Source of the DNA: Serripes groenlandicus
Taxonomy: Eukaryota > Mollusca > Bivalvia > Cardiida > Cardiidae
Assembly (NCBI GenBank): GCA_031761405.1
Contig: JASEVX010000336.1
Span: 1 to 64,000, forward strand
Reading direction: 5' to 3'
Length of the DNA: 64,000 nucleotides
A program made the position numbers and the translations under genes. Under the pieces are notes generated by a model. The model saw only the letters and a program-made list of their open reading frames with translations, did no database searches and had not been told where the DNA came from. Positions 1 to 11,600 of the stretch are shown here, in pieces; within the stretch, counting starts at the first letter, position 1; every line of letters begins with the position of its first letter.

Positions 1-584
1 TCAAAATTATATAAACATTTTTTAATCTGGTTCTGTTTTCTAAAAAGAAATATCAAAACACTTACTACTGACGAGTCAAAATTCTTGACGCCATTAATTG
101 ACCGTTAACAACTTCTTGCCCGGACTCTTTGTGTCGATTAAAGTGGTTAACTTTCAGAACTCAACTTATCAGACGTATTTTTCTGAGCTTTAACCCTTTT
201 CCACATATGTCAAATCTTCACTAGACGACCTTAAAAGCATCTAGGTACTTTTTGCCACTGTCTGTTCAAAAACCGTATGGTGGATTAATTAGATGCTAAA
301 GTATCTTATCTAGTATGTGACATTGCCGTTTCTATTCGTCGGTACATTGTAACTGTATCAATGAGAAATTGAAGAAAGTTAAGAAGCTATGCTGCAATAA
401 ACAGTCGAAACAGTCTCCTTCAAGAACTATGTCAAGTTAAAAAGAGACTCGCGTGTTTTGTTCCTATAAACTGAGCACCAGTAAAAGAACCAATTCTTAT
501 TTTCGGAAAGAACCGAGATATCGAACCAGTTCTCCCTTGTTTTGAAGTACATGTACATTGCGTTCAAACCTAAAGACAGAGCCG
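1..584. other. Non-coding stretch, no gene seen
   Basis: I see no supported gene here. At about 190-245 there is a degraded piece of the small TTAACCC-TTTCC-ended element described at 62242-62471. Confidence 0.5.
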
Positions 585-884
585 AGCCCCGGTAGCTCAG
601 TCGGCAGCGACGCGGGCTGTCAATCCTGGGGTTGTGAGTTCGAATCCCAGCTCGACCAACATTCTTTCCGACGTTTGACAAAAGTCACTGTGACATGCGT
701 CATTCGTTTTTCACCAATGAGCTGTTTAGCAGTCTATGTGGAAAAGTAGCTAGTTGCATGGAAAGTATGTTGTGTGTTGTACCAGTGTGGGAAAACCAGG
801 AAACGCATGAGTAGATGAACTGGTCGCCGTGATATGATTGAAAACTGTTGAAAACGGCGTTGAACCCTAATTAATCAATCAAAC
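585..884 (+). repeat. tRNA-derived SINE, family A, near full length
   Basis: The 5' part resembles a tRNA: an A-box-like GTAGCTCAGTCGG and a B-box-like GAGTTCGAATCCC give the internal RNA polymerase III promoter. A conserved body follows, with a block ending in an AACGGCGTT-like motif and a tail of AATCAATCAA units. The same unit recurs at 37724-37955, 42335-42575, 45745-45970, 49650-49935 and 62920-63226, so it is a dispersed retroposon and not a tRNA gene. The tail is typical of bivalve SINEs. Confidence 0.85.
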
Positions 885-1299
885 CAAAAGTGGCTGATCT
901 TCAATAAGACCAGGTGGGTTCTACAACGACATAAACATAGTGGAATTAGTGGGGACAAAAAGAAGTTCTCATTTGATTAAAACTATGGCTTATTTTTGTG
1001 ATCCGTATTTCTGTTTTCTTCAGTTTAGAGTCTACAGCGGTCTCAAAGTAGTGCAATTATGAAAGAGTCCAACAGAAGTACATTGAAATACCAACCAACC
1101 AGGGACGTAGATAAGACCTGAACCAACGGAGAAATAACCTAGACCAATCATTTAATATTAAGCATGTCAAAGTGCCTTTTAAAAGCTGTTTAATTTTACC
1201 TTTTGTATTTACTTCATTTGTCATTTGACTGTATCTTTATGGAAATCAAATGGCTCTTAAATTGCCAATATATTTCACACATGAGGTAATCTGTAAACA
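885..1299. other. Non-coding stretch, nothing recognised
   Basis: No reading frame, RNA gene or clear repeat is visible. Confidence 0.4.
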
Positions 1300-1392
1300 G
1301 AAAACATTGTGGCAAAAAGAGAAATTGGTCGTTTACAAAAAGCCGTCTGCTGCAGAGGCGTCAGAAAGCGTCTATATGAGGGAAAAGGTTAA
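1300..1392. repeat. Half of the hairpin MITE
   Basis: It contains AAAACATTGTGGCAAAAAG, one stem arm of the hairpin family, then the 3' end of that family (CTGCTGCAGAGGCGTCAG, then a GAGGGAAAAGGTTAA terminus). The hairpin apex and second stem arm are missing. A full copy is at 62242-62471. Confidence 0.6.
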
Positions 1393-1744
1393 CGACACTT
1401 TGAAATTATTTTAAGACATATTAGCATAATACCAGTCGGGGAACACTTCCAAATCTACATATATATGTAAAGTGTAAAACGAAGAAAAGTACCGGAACAA
1501 GAAAAACCTATAGCAAAAAGGACAGTACATTGGTTTAATGATAATAAGCGTTGCCCTGATGAGTAGAATAAATGAAACTCGAGTTTAGAAACCGATGTAG
1601 TGTCTTCATTCTTGTTTTACTTTATATGTATAATACGCGGAAGGGGAAGTATCTTGGGCACTGTGTGCAGATGCATTAGAACGCCCGATTTGCTAGACAT
1701 TGTTCGTTCATGTTGTCAAACAGATGGACACACCAAGGACATCA

Positions 1745-1965
1745 TTAATCTTTTTCCAAATACTGCAAATTTGTAGCAGACGCATTTGCTAACATCTAAG
1801 CAAAATAATGAAAAGCTCTACGAATGGATGAGCAGTAATTTAGTAATGTTGAAAATATTGTGGTTAAAGGAGAAATTGCTTATCTTGGGCAGTTTCTCCT
1901 TTTGCCGCAATGCTTTTAAAAGTTCTGGTCTGCAAATGCATCAGAATGTGCCTGTCAGTGGTAAG
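1745..1965. repeat. Hairpin MITE copy, degraded
   Basis: A TAATCTTTTTCC-like start, a GTAGCAGACGC block and a core of GGAGAAATTGC facing GTTTCTCCTTTTGCC mark a decayed copy of the same family. The core is still palindromic. Confidence 0.55.
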
Positions 1966-2189
1966 GGGCTCCATACAAAAATCCTGATTATAAATAAAAG
2001 ATGACCAGAGTCAGACAATTAAAATTGAAAGGTTACCTTCAAATTGTCAACAGGATAAGTGTTAAGTGGTTGTTCTGAAATAGTTAGTATCTGTATATAT
2101 TGCATGGGTGACCTCAAATAATAACAAAAACAATAAGCCGTTTTAGAATCAGAAATACAATCAAGGTATCGTTGTGTTACTTTTGTCAG

Positions 2190-2327
2190 AAAGACAGTTG
2201 TGTATGCGAAGTAATTCCAGGTGTTGTTGCTCCCTCGTAGAAATGTAACCAGCCATGTTTAGGGGATAAGAGTCAAAAGGGTGGTGGAAACCGGAGGATA
2301 AAGTCCGCGTATCTTGTTCTGCCGTAA
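2190..2327 (+). pseudogene. Decayed WSC-domain exon (third copy of exon 3)
   Basis: This 138-bp block has the same length and reading frame as exon 3 of the two WSC genes (39329-39466 and 48373-48236). It keeps a TTTTGTCAG-like acceptor just upstream, the Val-Cys-Glu-Val-Ile start, the CxxPC-GDKS motif and the IKSAYLVLP end with its stop. It is broken by an in-frame TAG about a third of the way in, and the cysteine before the Gly-Gly pair has become glycine. No matching exons 1 or 2 were found upstream, so this looks like an orphan exon left by an older duplication. A CA-rich run follows it, as it follows the other two copies. Confidence 0.8.
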
Positions 2328-2462
2328 TTGACAATATAGCCGATTCAATAGTTAGGGGACACCTATATAACTCACATATACACATGCACACACACACATA
2401 CGCCTATTTGACGGGTCTGAAGTATTTGACTCGTGAACACATTGTAGCAAATAAAGACAAAT

Positions 2463-2840
2463 TGAGCCGTCCCGCGAGATAACTAACATTATGGCCTCTG
2501 TGTAATGTATCGACCCGGATCAACCTATGCATGCCGCGTAGGCTTACCGGGATAGACACTTTTAGTCTCCTTCGGATTTTCTGTTTCCGGAATCATTACT
2601 CTATACCTATATCCCCCTTAGACGGAATGTGTCGGCCCGGATCAGTATGCGCGGACTGCACAGGCTGATCTGGATCGATATATTTCGCATAATCCATAAT
2701 GTTGGTTTTCTCGTGGAACGGCTCATATTGTACATAACTAAGATCATTGTATCGTGTCCGCGCAGGCTGATCTGGATCGATACATTACGCAGAGGCCATA
2801 ATGTTGGTTTTCTCGTGGAACGACTCATATATGAGCTGCA
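2463..2840. mobile_element. MITE with GAGCCGTCCC termini, rearranged
   Basis: It begins with GAGCCGTCCCGCGAGA and contains the GGATCAG/CTGATC words seen in the copy at 59683-59947. The right part (TTGGTTTTCTCGTGGAACG) occurs twice, near 2703 and 2803, so the 3' end is partly duplicated. It is non-autonomous, with no transposase frame. Confidence 0.65.
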
Positions 2841-2879
2841 CCTGGCGATTTGGAGTCTTATCGCATCTCCGTAACGGGA

Positions 2880-4250
2880 GCTCAAAACATAAATTGACAT
2901 TGGAGACATAATATGGTGCGCGTATTCCATAAAGAAGAGGAAATATACATGTTCATGAAAAGAGAAACAGTACTACATTGATATAGAAGCATTGTGTTTA
3001 TTCCATTCGGTTTAAAGTATGAATGACATATGGTCTTGAAAATGTACATGTATATGAACAGAAAAACAGTACTTCTTTCATGTAGAAATATTTCGATAAT
3101 TCCTCCAAGTTTAAAGTATGAATTCCATAACGCAGATGACACATACATGCCCATGCAAAGAGAAACAGTACTACTTTGATGTAGACATATTTTGTTTATT
3201 CTATCAGGTTTAAGGTATGCATTCCATAACGCAGATGACACATACATGACCATGAAAAGAGAAACAGTACTACTTTGATGTAAATATATATTGTTTTTTT
3301 CTATCAGTTTTAAAGTATGAATTCCATAACGCAGATGACACATACATGACCATGAAAAGAGAAACAGTACTACTTTGATGTAGACATATTTTGTACATGT
3401 TATGAAAGTTTAAAGTATGAATGCAATAACGTAGAGGGAATATACATGTCCTTGAAAATAGAAACAGTACTGCATTGATATAGAAGCATTTTGTTTATTC
3501 TATTCGGTTTAAAATATGAATGACATATCGTCGTGGCAATATACATGAGCATGAACAGAGAAACAGTACTACTTTGATGTAGATACATTTTGCTTTTTCT
3601 ATCAGGTTTAAAGTAAGAATTCCATAACGCAGAGGACACATACATGTCCATGAAAAAGAAACAGTTTTACTTTGATGTAGATACATTTTGTTTATTCTAT
3701 CAGGTTTAAAGTATGAATTCCATAACGCAGATGACACATACATGACCATGAAAAGAGAAACAGTACTACTTTGATGTAGACATATTTTGTACATTTTATG
3801 AGGTTTAAAGTATGAATGCAATAACGTAGAGGAAATATACATGTCCGTGAACAGAGAAATAGTACTGCATTGATATATAAACATTTTGTTTATTCCATTT
3901 GGTTTAAAGTATGAATGAGATATCGTCGTGGAAATATACATGTACATAAACAGTACTACTTTGATATAGAAATATTTTGTTTATCCTTTTAGGTTTAAAG
4001 TATGAATTCCATAACGTAGAAGAAATAAACATGTCCATGAAAAAAGAAACAGTACTACTTGATGTAGAAACATTTTGTATATTATATGAGGTTTAAATTA
4101 TGAATTCCATAACGTAGAAGAAATATACATATCCATAAAAAAAAGAAACAGTACTACTTTGATGTAGAAACATTTTATTTATTCCACCATGTTTGAAGTA
4201 TGAATTACATAACGTATCGGAAGTATACATGTCCATGACAAGTGAACCAG
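2880..4250. repeat. Tandem array of a ~100-bp unit, about 13 copies
   Basis: The word GAAACAGTACTACTTTGATG recurs roughly every 100 bases, followed each time by a GTTTAAAGTATGAATTCCAT block and an ATACATG-CCATGAA block. Recurrences fall near 2962, 3062, 3162, 3261, 3361, 3461, 3560, 3660, 3760, 3860, 3948, 4048 and 4147. Units differ by substitutions and 1-10 base gaps. Long minus-strand frames arise because the period is near 99, giving a ~33-residue peptide repeat; I do not take these as genes. Confidence 0.85.
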
Positions 4251-5457
4251 TACTGACAGTTACACATAGCATGTGTCACGATGTTTATTTCTCATTATTT
4301 ACCCACACACAAGAAAGCTAATTTCTTAATTAAACACGTTATGGCTATTGTCATTCATTCAGTGACAAGGTTAAAGAGAACTTTCATGATCACGAGAAAA
4401 GCAGGGAATGATTGGGAAGCTATTATATTTGCCAGTGTGATTTATTTATGAATGACCTGTGCTTCAAGGACGCCATCAACAGGGTATATGCGAACAACGT
4501 CGAATCAGCATGCGCGTGCTCGCAGTTCTGCGCTTTTCGCCAATGTATGGCCACATAGAATACTGAAGAAGCTCCTGATACACACAGTACATTTGTTTAA
4601 GATGACGCGGATGCTCAGACATATATCTCAACTATTTGACTGCTGGATCTGATTCTTGTGAAGCCTGTTCCACTAGTAATTACCCTGAACAGCCGGCCCA
4701 TCAGCGCATTTATGAACAGGCTCTATATTGCTGGCTGCTCCATTAAACATTTTTATCCTAATACGCCTATAATTGGCTATTGACTCTTTCAAGTGGAATG
4801 CCGGACATGTCCATTTTCAACATTCAGCATTGGAAGGTTAAATGTACACGTGCTTAACTGACATCCCTCGGTATATTATTCTGTGTTTTGCGAATGTCTT
4901 TTTCCAGCTTCGTCTTTCAAAAAACGATATTCGGGCATTATCTCATCGGCGCACAGTGACGATGTCAGAACATACACAGTATTACCAGAGCCTTTACTGT
5001 CCGTCTATATTTAATGTATATTTTGTTTCAGCACCACTGTGATGCATGAACAAAAAATGCGACAAGATCCCCTTTCAGTTGGCGCGGTTTATTATAGTTT
5101 TACAAGAAAACCGGTCGAAATAAAGGCAATCTGCTTAACGCTGTATTAACTTTAAGAAGGTGAGACAATTTCATCCTAAAATTACGTGTTAGTCTTGTAT
5201 CCCGTGAACTATAGTAGATTAGTACGTACTGCATGAACCAACAATGTAGCCTGGTACCCGGCGTACCATAGTATATCAGTACGTATGGCATGAACCAACA
5301 GTGGCGAATACATTAGTCACTTCTCCCTAATATACCGTTATCTGCATATACAGTAAGTTAGTAAATATACAATTGATTTTCCTAATCTCTACAGTGGACC
5401 AATACAACTAAATGTTTGGAATAAATACATAACTGATTAATCAAACTGCTTTCGGAG
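4251..5457. other. Non-coding stretch with a short tandem duplication
   Basis: No gene is supported. At about 5205-5305 a unit of about 70 bases containing GCATGAACCAACA and AGTACGTA occurs twice. The rest shows nothing I recognise. Confidence 0.4.
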
Positions 5458-5463
5458 TTTATT
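5458..5463 (-). promoter_or_regulatory. Possible polyadenylation signal of the left transporter gene
   Basis: AATAAA on the minus strand, about 100 bases past the stop codon at 5566. Placement suits a 3' end signal, but such hexamers are common in AT-rich DNA. Confidence 0.4.
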
Positions 5464-5565
5464 AATTCAAAATATCTTTGTTTTATGTGCTGACGATAAT
5501 GGTTTTTGATAATACAATCACAATCGAAATATCTCGAATGAAACAATCAAGACCACGATTGTTTA

Positions 5566-5691
5566 TCATGTATTATTCTCTATGTTCGTCAAGGTACTGT
5601 AAGAATCTGTGTTTCTTAGAAATCGGTTTCGAATGGCCATCAGTGTAAATGGAATCGTCATAACAAGGAAGTAACCGCCATACACAAGGAA
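5566..5691 (-). CDS. SLC19A: SLC19-family transporter, left copy, exon 4 (terminal)
   Basis: The acceptor is TTTTCAG; 126 bp including the TGA stop. It encodes the last membrane helix (FLVYGGYFLVMTIPFTLMA) and a short polar tail ending TNIENNT. Phase 0 matches the end of exon 3, which is what identifies this short exon. The right-arm equivalent would lie beyond the window. Confidence 0.82.
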   Translation of the reverse strand, partial: FLVYGGYFLVMTIPFTLMAIRNRFLRNTDSYSTLTNIENNT

Positions 5692-8600
5692 CTGAAAAGA
5701 AATTAATGTTAGTGTCTTATACTTAGCTGTTACAGCATATCCGTACCACGATCTGATGGCACATACTATTGAACCAAATCCAAAGTAATTTTCATTAATC
5801 TTTCAGTCATATCAAGACACCCATTTGTTTCCTGCTTTGTCCACACCAGTACTACACACACAGGGACGTATCTTGGCAATAATCAATGTGTAGGCCGTCT
5901 CGTGAGATAATCAACATTGTGGACTCTGCGTAAAGTATCGACCCGGATCAGCATAAGCATGCAACACAGGCCTACCCGGATATACACTTTTCGCCTCCTG
6001 TGGAGTTTCTGTTTCAGGAATCACTACTCTATATATCCCCCCTTAGACGGCATGTGTCGGCCGGATCAGTCTGCGCGAACAACGCAGGCTGATCTGGTCG
6101 ATAAATTACACAGATGTGTATCGCTGCAGCTACATTTTGGGGCATTTTAAGAAAAAATGTGTAGACACGTGCCTACAGTGCCTAAAGGGAGCTACGCCCC
6201 TTACACAGTAGTTTATCCAAGCAACTGCCTGCATAGATTATAAGCTAATCGGTGGAAGAAGAAGGACGCTTGTCGGTTTGACATTTGTCAAACGTCTTAA
6301 AGCATGTTGATCGAACTTGGGCTCGAACTCACAAAATCTGAATGACAGCCCGGGTTCGGCAGGTGTCCCTGTTGAAGAAATATTTGTAAAATGTGTAAAA
6401 AAATACGAAAGATATTAACTTTATCACACTGATTTTATAAAAAAACCGTTATCATCACCTTACTGTTTTGACAAATTATTGCATTTATTTGTTATTGTTT
6501 TTATCAGGTTTTATGCCGTTTTCAACATTATTTAAGTTATATAACGGAGAAAATTCACATATTCATGATTCCCAAACCAGTACTAGACTAGGAAATGTCG
6601 CTTGCCTCCATGCACTTCACCAAGACCGTCGTGCCGCAACTAGGGATCGACCCGTGACGCCCGGTTTCAAAGCCCCGACGCTAACCACTCGACGACAACA
6701 TATTGTAAAGCTATGGACTAGTACATGTAGTTGATAAATATTGATAAATGCAGTCTTATCGTTATCTGCATTGTTCGCAAGTGTAGCTTAAAATCGTGCA
6801 TAGCCTGCGGTAGTATAAGGATGAATAAACAACGTAACAGCTTTAGTCCAATATACGCAAGAGTACATACATACACAATTAATGTTTCAGTTCATAAACA
6901 TTTAATAGACACAGCGTAAATATTACATACATTGCCCAATTTCAACTTCAATTATTTTTCTGTTTTATCATTTTCCCATACTAGTCCGGTTACCTCCCCG
7001 TTGTCAGAATATATGAAAATGTATTATATGGAAACAATGGAACACAAATACATATAATGCGGTTTAGGGTATTGTATATATATGTTTTAAACTATTTCTG
7101 TACTTTTGAAGTCTTGCTGAAAGAATTATATAGCATACCGTACACATAAAATATGACCTCACCATAATTGTGATTGTGGTGGTGGTTGTAATGTTGATGA
7201 TGACGATGTTGATTTTGATGATGTTGACGATAATGATTATCATAATGAAGATGATGATAGTGATGTTGATGATGATGATGATGATGTCGATGATGATGAT
7301 GATGATTACGATAATGATTATGATGTTGTTTACGTTGCTGCTGATGATAATAATGATAAAGATAATGTCAATTACGACGACGAACGACGATAACAATAAT
7401 CGGAATTACAAAGATGGTGATGATTATAATGTCCACAACGATGATTAACATGATTATTACGGTGGTCATGATGGGGAAGGTGATAATGACGATGATGACA
7501 TTGATGATGATTAGGATGATGATGTTGACGATATGATGGTGATAATGATGTTGTTGATGCTGATGCTGTTTATGATGATGAACACCGCGATAATGGTGAT
7601 CATAACGATGATATCCTACCTGTGTCTGAATATCCACTGCTAGACCATGTTTGTCCACAACGATTGCAGTCAGTATCGTCTCTATGAGAAGAGCCCCAAA
7701 CATGTTGAGACCAAATACAAACCCGTACCGTTGTTTCGGTAAATACTTCGCTGTCTGCCACCTGAAAACAATAAATGTTAACAGTCCTCTTACAAACGGA
7801 TGGTTATTGGCATCATTTCAATCGATGGCTTCAATAAACGAGATAAAGAGAGAATCGCAGTACGAATATTTACTTTAGTTGCTAATATATATGTATTTAT
7901 CGACGGTAGTGTAAAGTGTAAAGTTTTATTCTAAAACACAATGGATTTAGAACATCCCATACAATCATGGAATAACAGTTCTTATGGCGATTACTGGAGA
8001 GGAAATTCATATAAGCAGTTAGTGATATACCCCTTGGTCATTGGTACCTCCCTATACAATGAAAATATCATGCATCTTTGACTGTGGGGTAATATTCTTT
8101 CCTGCATACACATCAAAACAGTAAATGGATTGAGATCAACCTGTACAATCATGGAATCACAGCTGTTATAGTGATAATGGGAGAGGAAGTTCATTTAGGC
8201 AGTTAGTGATATACCCGTTGGTCATTGGTGCCTGTCAAAACAATGAAAATTGCATGCATCTTTGACTGTGGGATAATATAACTTCCTGCATCAACATCAA
8301 ACAAGGGAATATATTGAGAGAAACCAATTTACTGATGGAATTACAGCTGTTATGACGATGACAGCAGAGGAACTTCAGCTGATTACATATACTACTTATG
8401 GATTCATACAAGGTAATGTTTATTAATGGATAAGTTTATCAAAATCATATTAAGCTTGTTTTATCTAATTAAATGTGGTATATAAAGAAAGTCCTGTTTT
8501 TCTATTGCACAGTTTGTGTTTTTTATGATCACGTTTTGTTCTATGTCCTTCGGTCACACGCCATCATCAATTGCCTCGTGAACAATCTACAGGCAACATT

Positions 8601-11600
8601 TTACAACATCCAATATGAATGAAAGTTTATCAGAAAATCATCTCCATCAAATATTGGCCAAGTTATAGACTGGGTCCTGTGAGGTGAAATACTAGGTTTC
8701 AATATCAATTTGAAGGAACATATTGAAAACAGCTTTGTCAGAATGTTTGTCTTGACAATATCTAGAACTAGTAAGAATAAGGGTCATGGTGGATCAAAAA
8801 CTAGGTCACTAGACAAAATTGAAGGAACGTTTTGTTAACACTCAGACATTTTGAATGATGCATTTTTAATTTTAACATGGTGTTTTTGTGAAATCTACAC
8901 TAAAATATAGGTCATGTATAAAAACAACAATGAGGTCCAAAGAAAAACATTTGAGAACAATCTCGTAAACACGCTTGACTTCAATGTTTGATTCAACATC
9001 TTGAAACATTGTCAAAATTAGATGATTATTGATATCCTGGCCAAATTCAAGTATTGGTCAAGTCGGGTCAAACATAAGGTCACTAGACCAAATTTAAAGG
9101 AAAATATTGTTAACACTCTGACAGCTGTTCTTTTGATGTTAGCATGTTGAAACTTTGGCAAAATGGATGTTTTGAACATTGCTTTTAACCCAGAAACTAA
9201 GCCTAATTGAAGGAAAAACTTGCTTTCACTATTGTTATTTTTTACCTTTCTGTACTGATTATGTTCATGTGATGAATTGAATTTTAAAATTGTTGAAGAT
9301 TTGACTTTGCACCAAAAGATAAAGTAGGAATAGTGTACAACAGCAGTCTCAGTTCCGACAGCTTGAAACAGATTCCTTTATCACGGTAGTCACATTCCAA
9401 CAGGTTATACCCATTATAAACGCTGTGCTCGTGATGAGGCTCTGCCTTTTTCATATAAGGTATTGTGTGTATGAAGATTCAAAGCAGTTTGTGATATTGG
9501 GTATGATGATGTTCATGGTGATGTGTATGATGTGTATGACGATGTATAATGATGAATAGTATTGTGTGTATGATATTGGGTATGATGATGTATAATGATG
9601 AATAGTATTGTGTGTATGCTATTGGGTATGATGATGTGTATGACGATATATAGCAATACGTGGATGACGATAGCTATTGTGTGTATGACGATGAATAGCT
9701 TTGTGTGTATGGTATTGGGTATGTTGATATTCATGATGATTGTATGATGTGTATGACGATGAATAGCATTGTATGTATGACGATGAATAACATTGTGTGT
9801 ATGACGATAAATAGCATTGTGTGTATGACGATGAATAACCTTGTGTGTTTGACGTTGAATAGCATTGTATGACGATGTATAGCAATGTGTGTATGACGAT
9901 AGGTATTATGTGTTTGACAACCATGAGTCTATACGGGGAAAACACAAAACAGAGTTAAAATAAAGCCTCTTATTTTGCCCTCCATCTGAAGTGAGAACCG
10001 ATCAGTAAAACGTTTGACAAATACAGAAGTTATTATGAGCAGAAGGAGAAAATTCTCATTTTCTCACAATGTCAACTGCTTCATTCAAATAATAAGTTTT
10101 GATTTTTTATTCCGAGTTTGATTTTCTATTTCTAACATTTTTTAATGCAGGGCGTTAAATGCACAAGCGTACCAGGGAAGGGCTAAGATCTTATTTACAG
10201 TGACTCATCTAGTTAACGATAATACAAAAGTATAATCAAAGCACTGAAAGTGCTTTGGGACGGTACCACATGTATTATGAGTGGATAACTTGATAACATG
10301 TTGCAGTGTTTGGCGTGTAACTACAGTAATAAAGGCAAAAATGCATATAGAGTTTAAACATTTATTTCAGAGTGGTAGACATGATTGATATTAACAATAA
10401 TAAATATGTAATAATACTATGCATAAATGTATAGAATGTAAACATTTATTTCAGAAACGGTCAAGTAGTTAGATATTCATGTTTCCAACAATCATATAGG
10501 AAAGAGGAGACAATTACAATAGGGATAGTTGAATATTTACAGTGCCTGTTTTACATATTTACACCTTCACCACACAAATATGTAATGACTATAAACTTTA
10601 TTGATTTATTCATTGACATTCGCTAGTTACAATGCATAAGCATGTATCACTTCTACACGTGTACTTGTTACGAATATCTCTAGAGACCTCTTAAAAAGTC
10701 ATTTACCGCATAGTACGAGGGTTGATCCAGAATTACGTGAACTTTTTACATATTGTCTGAATTTTCCATTTAAATTATCAAACATATCATGAATATATTA
10801 TTCAAAGTATTCTGCATAGACGATATAAATTTAAGGTCTGTAAATTAAATATGTATTGAACAATAACGAGTTTTAAAATAAAAGGAACACACGGTCGGTT
10901 TGCGTACCGTCTAAAATGTACGTTTACAAACTTTGTGTCTGTCTTTCACAACGTGCTTTTCTTCCACATTTATCATTGAAACTCCGCCAAATTACGTCAC
11001 ATTTAACTCAAACGTCACACCAGTATACTTTTAAAATTTATGACGTCATTCTCGTTTAAAAGTTGTTATTTTCCGACTTGATTACGTATAGTTGACTTGT
11101 GTTCGTGACACCACTGAGGATCACAGATTTCGGATTAATAAAGAAACTAAACATTGGAACGTTATTACAAATTACATCCGGTGTGAGGATGCAGATGGAC
11201 TTCTGACCATTCGATAATCAGAACAAAGGCTACGAAAATTACATTGGCTTTAACCTCTTTCCAGCATATAACAAATCTGCAGCAGATGCCTTTGAAAACA
11301 AGGAAAAAATAGGATAATCGTCAGTTTATAAATTTAATTTTAAAGAATAGAGTAGAAAACATTATTGCAATCGTGGAAATTGCTAATTATATGCAATTTC
11401 TTCTTTTAACATATGAGCCCGTCCATTGATCAGTATGTCCAACTTCTAGTCCAGTGTCTTCCTATGTATTGACTGTACTGGACCAACTGATGCATTTAGA
11501 GTAAGCAATATATTATTACAATCTATTAATGTTTGCATTTCCAAAACAGAGGGCAAGCGTGGCCCTGAATCAATCACCTGAGTGATAGCTATGTAGCATA

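Noticed and set aside
585..664. tRNA gene candidate with good A and B boxes
   Set aside because: The same head recurs with a SINE body and tail at several places, and the acceptor stem does not pair well.
2882..3947. Long minus-strand frames of repeated ~33-residue peptides
   Set aside because: They follow a ~100-bp tandem array, with no start context, signal or known domain.
2880..4250. CRISPR-like array
   Set aside because: Repeats are long, degenerate and head to tail without unique spacers, and the DNA is eukaryotic.
7064..7703. Ile/Asp/His-rich frames on both strands
   Set aside because: They come from GAT/ATC repeats. Only the part at 7620-7703 is coding, as transporter exon 3.
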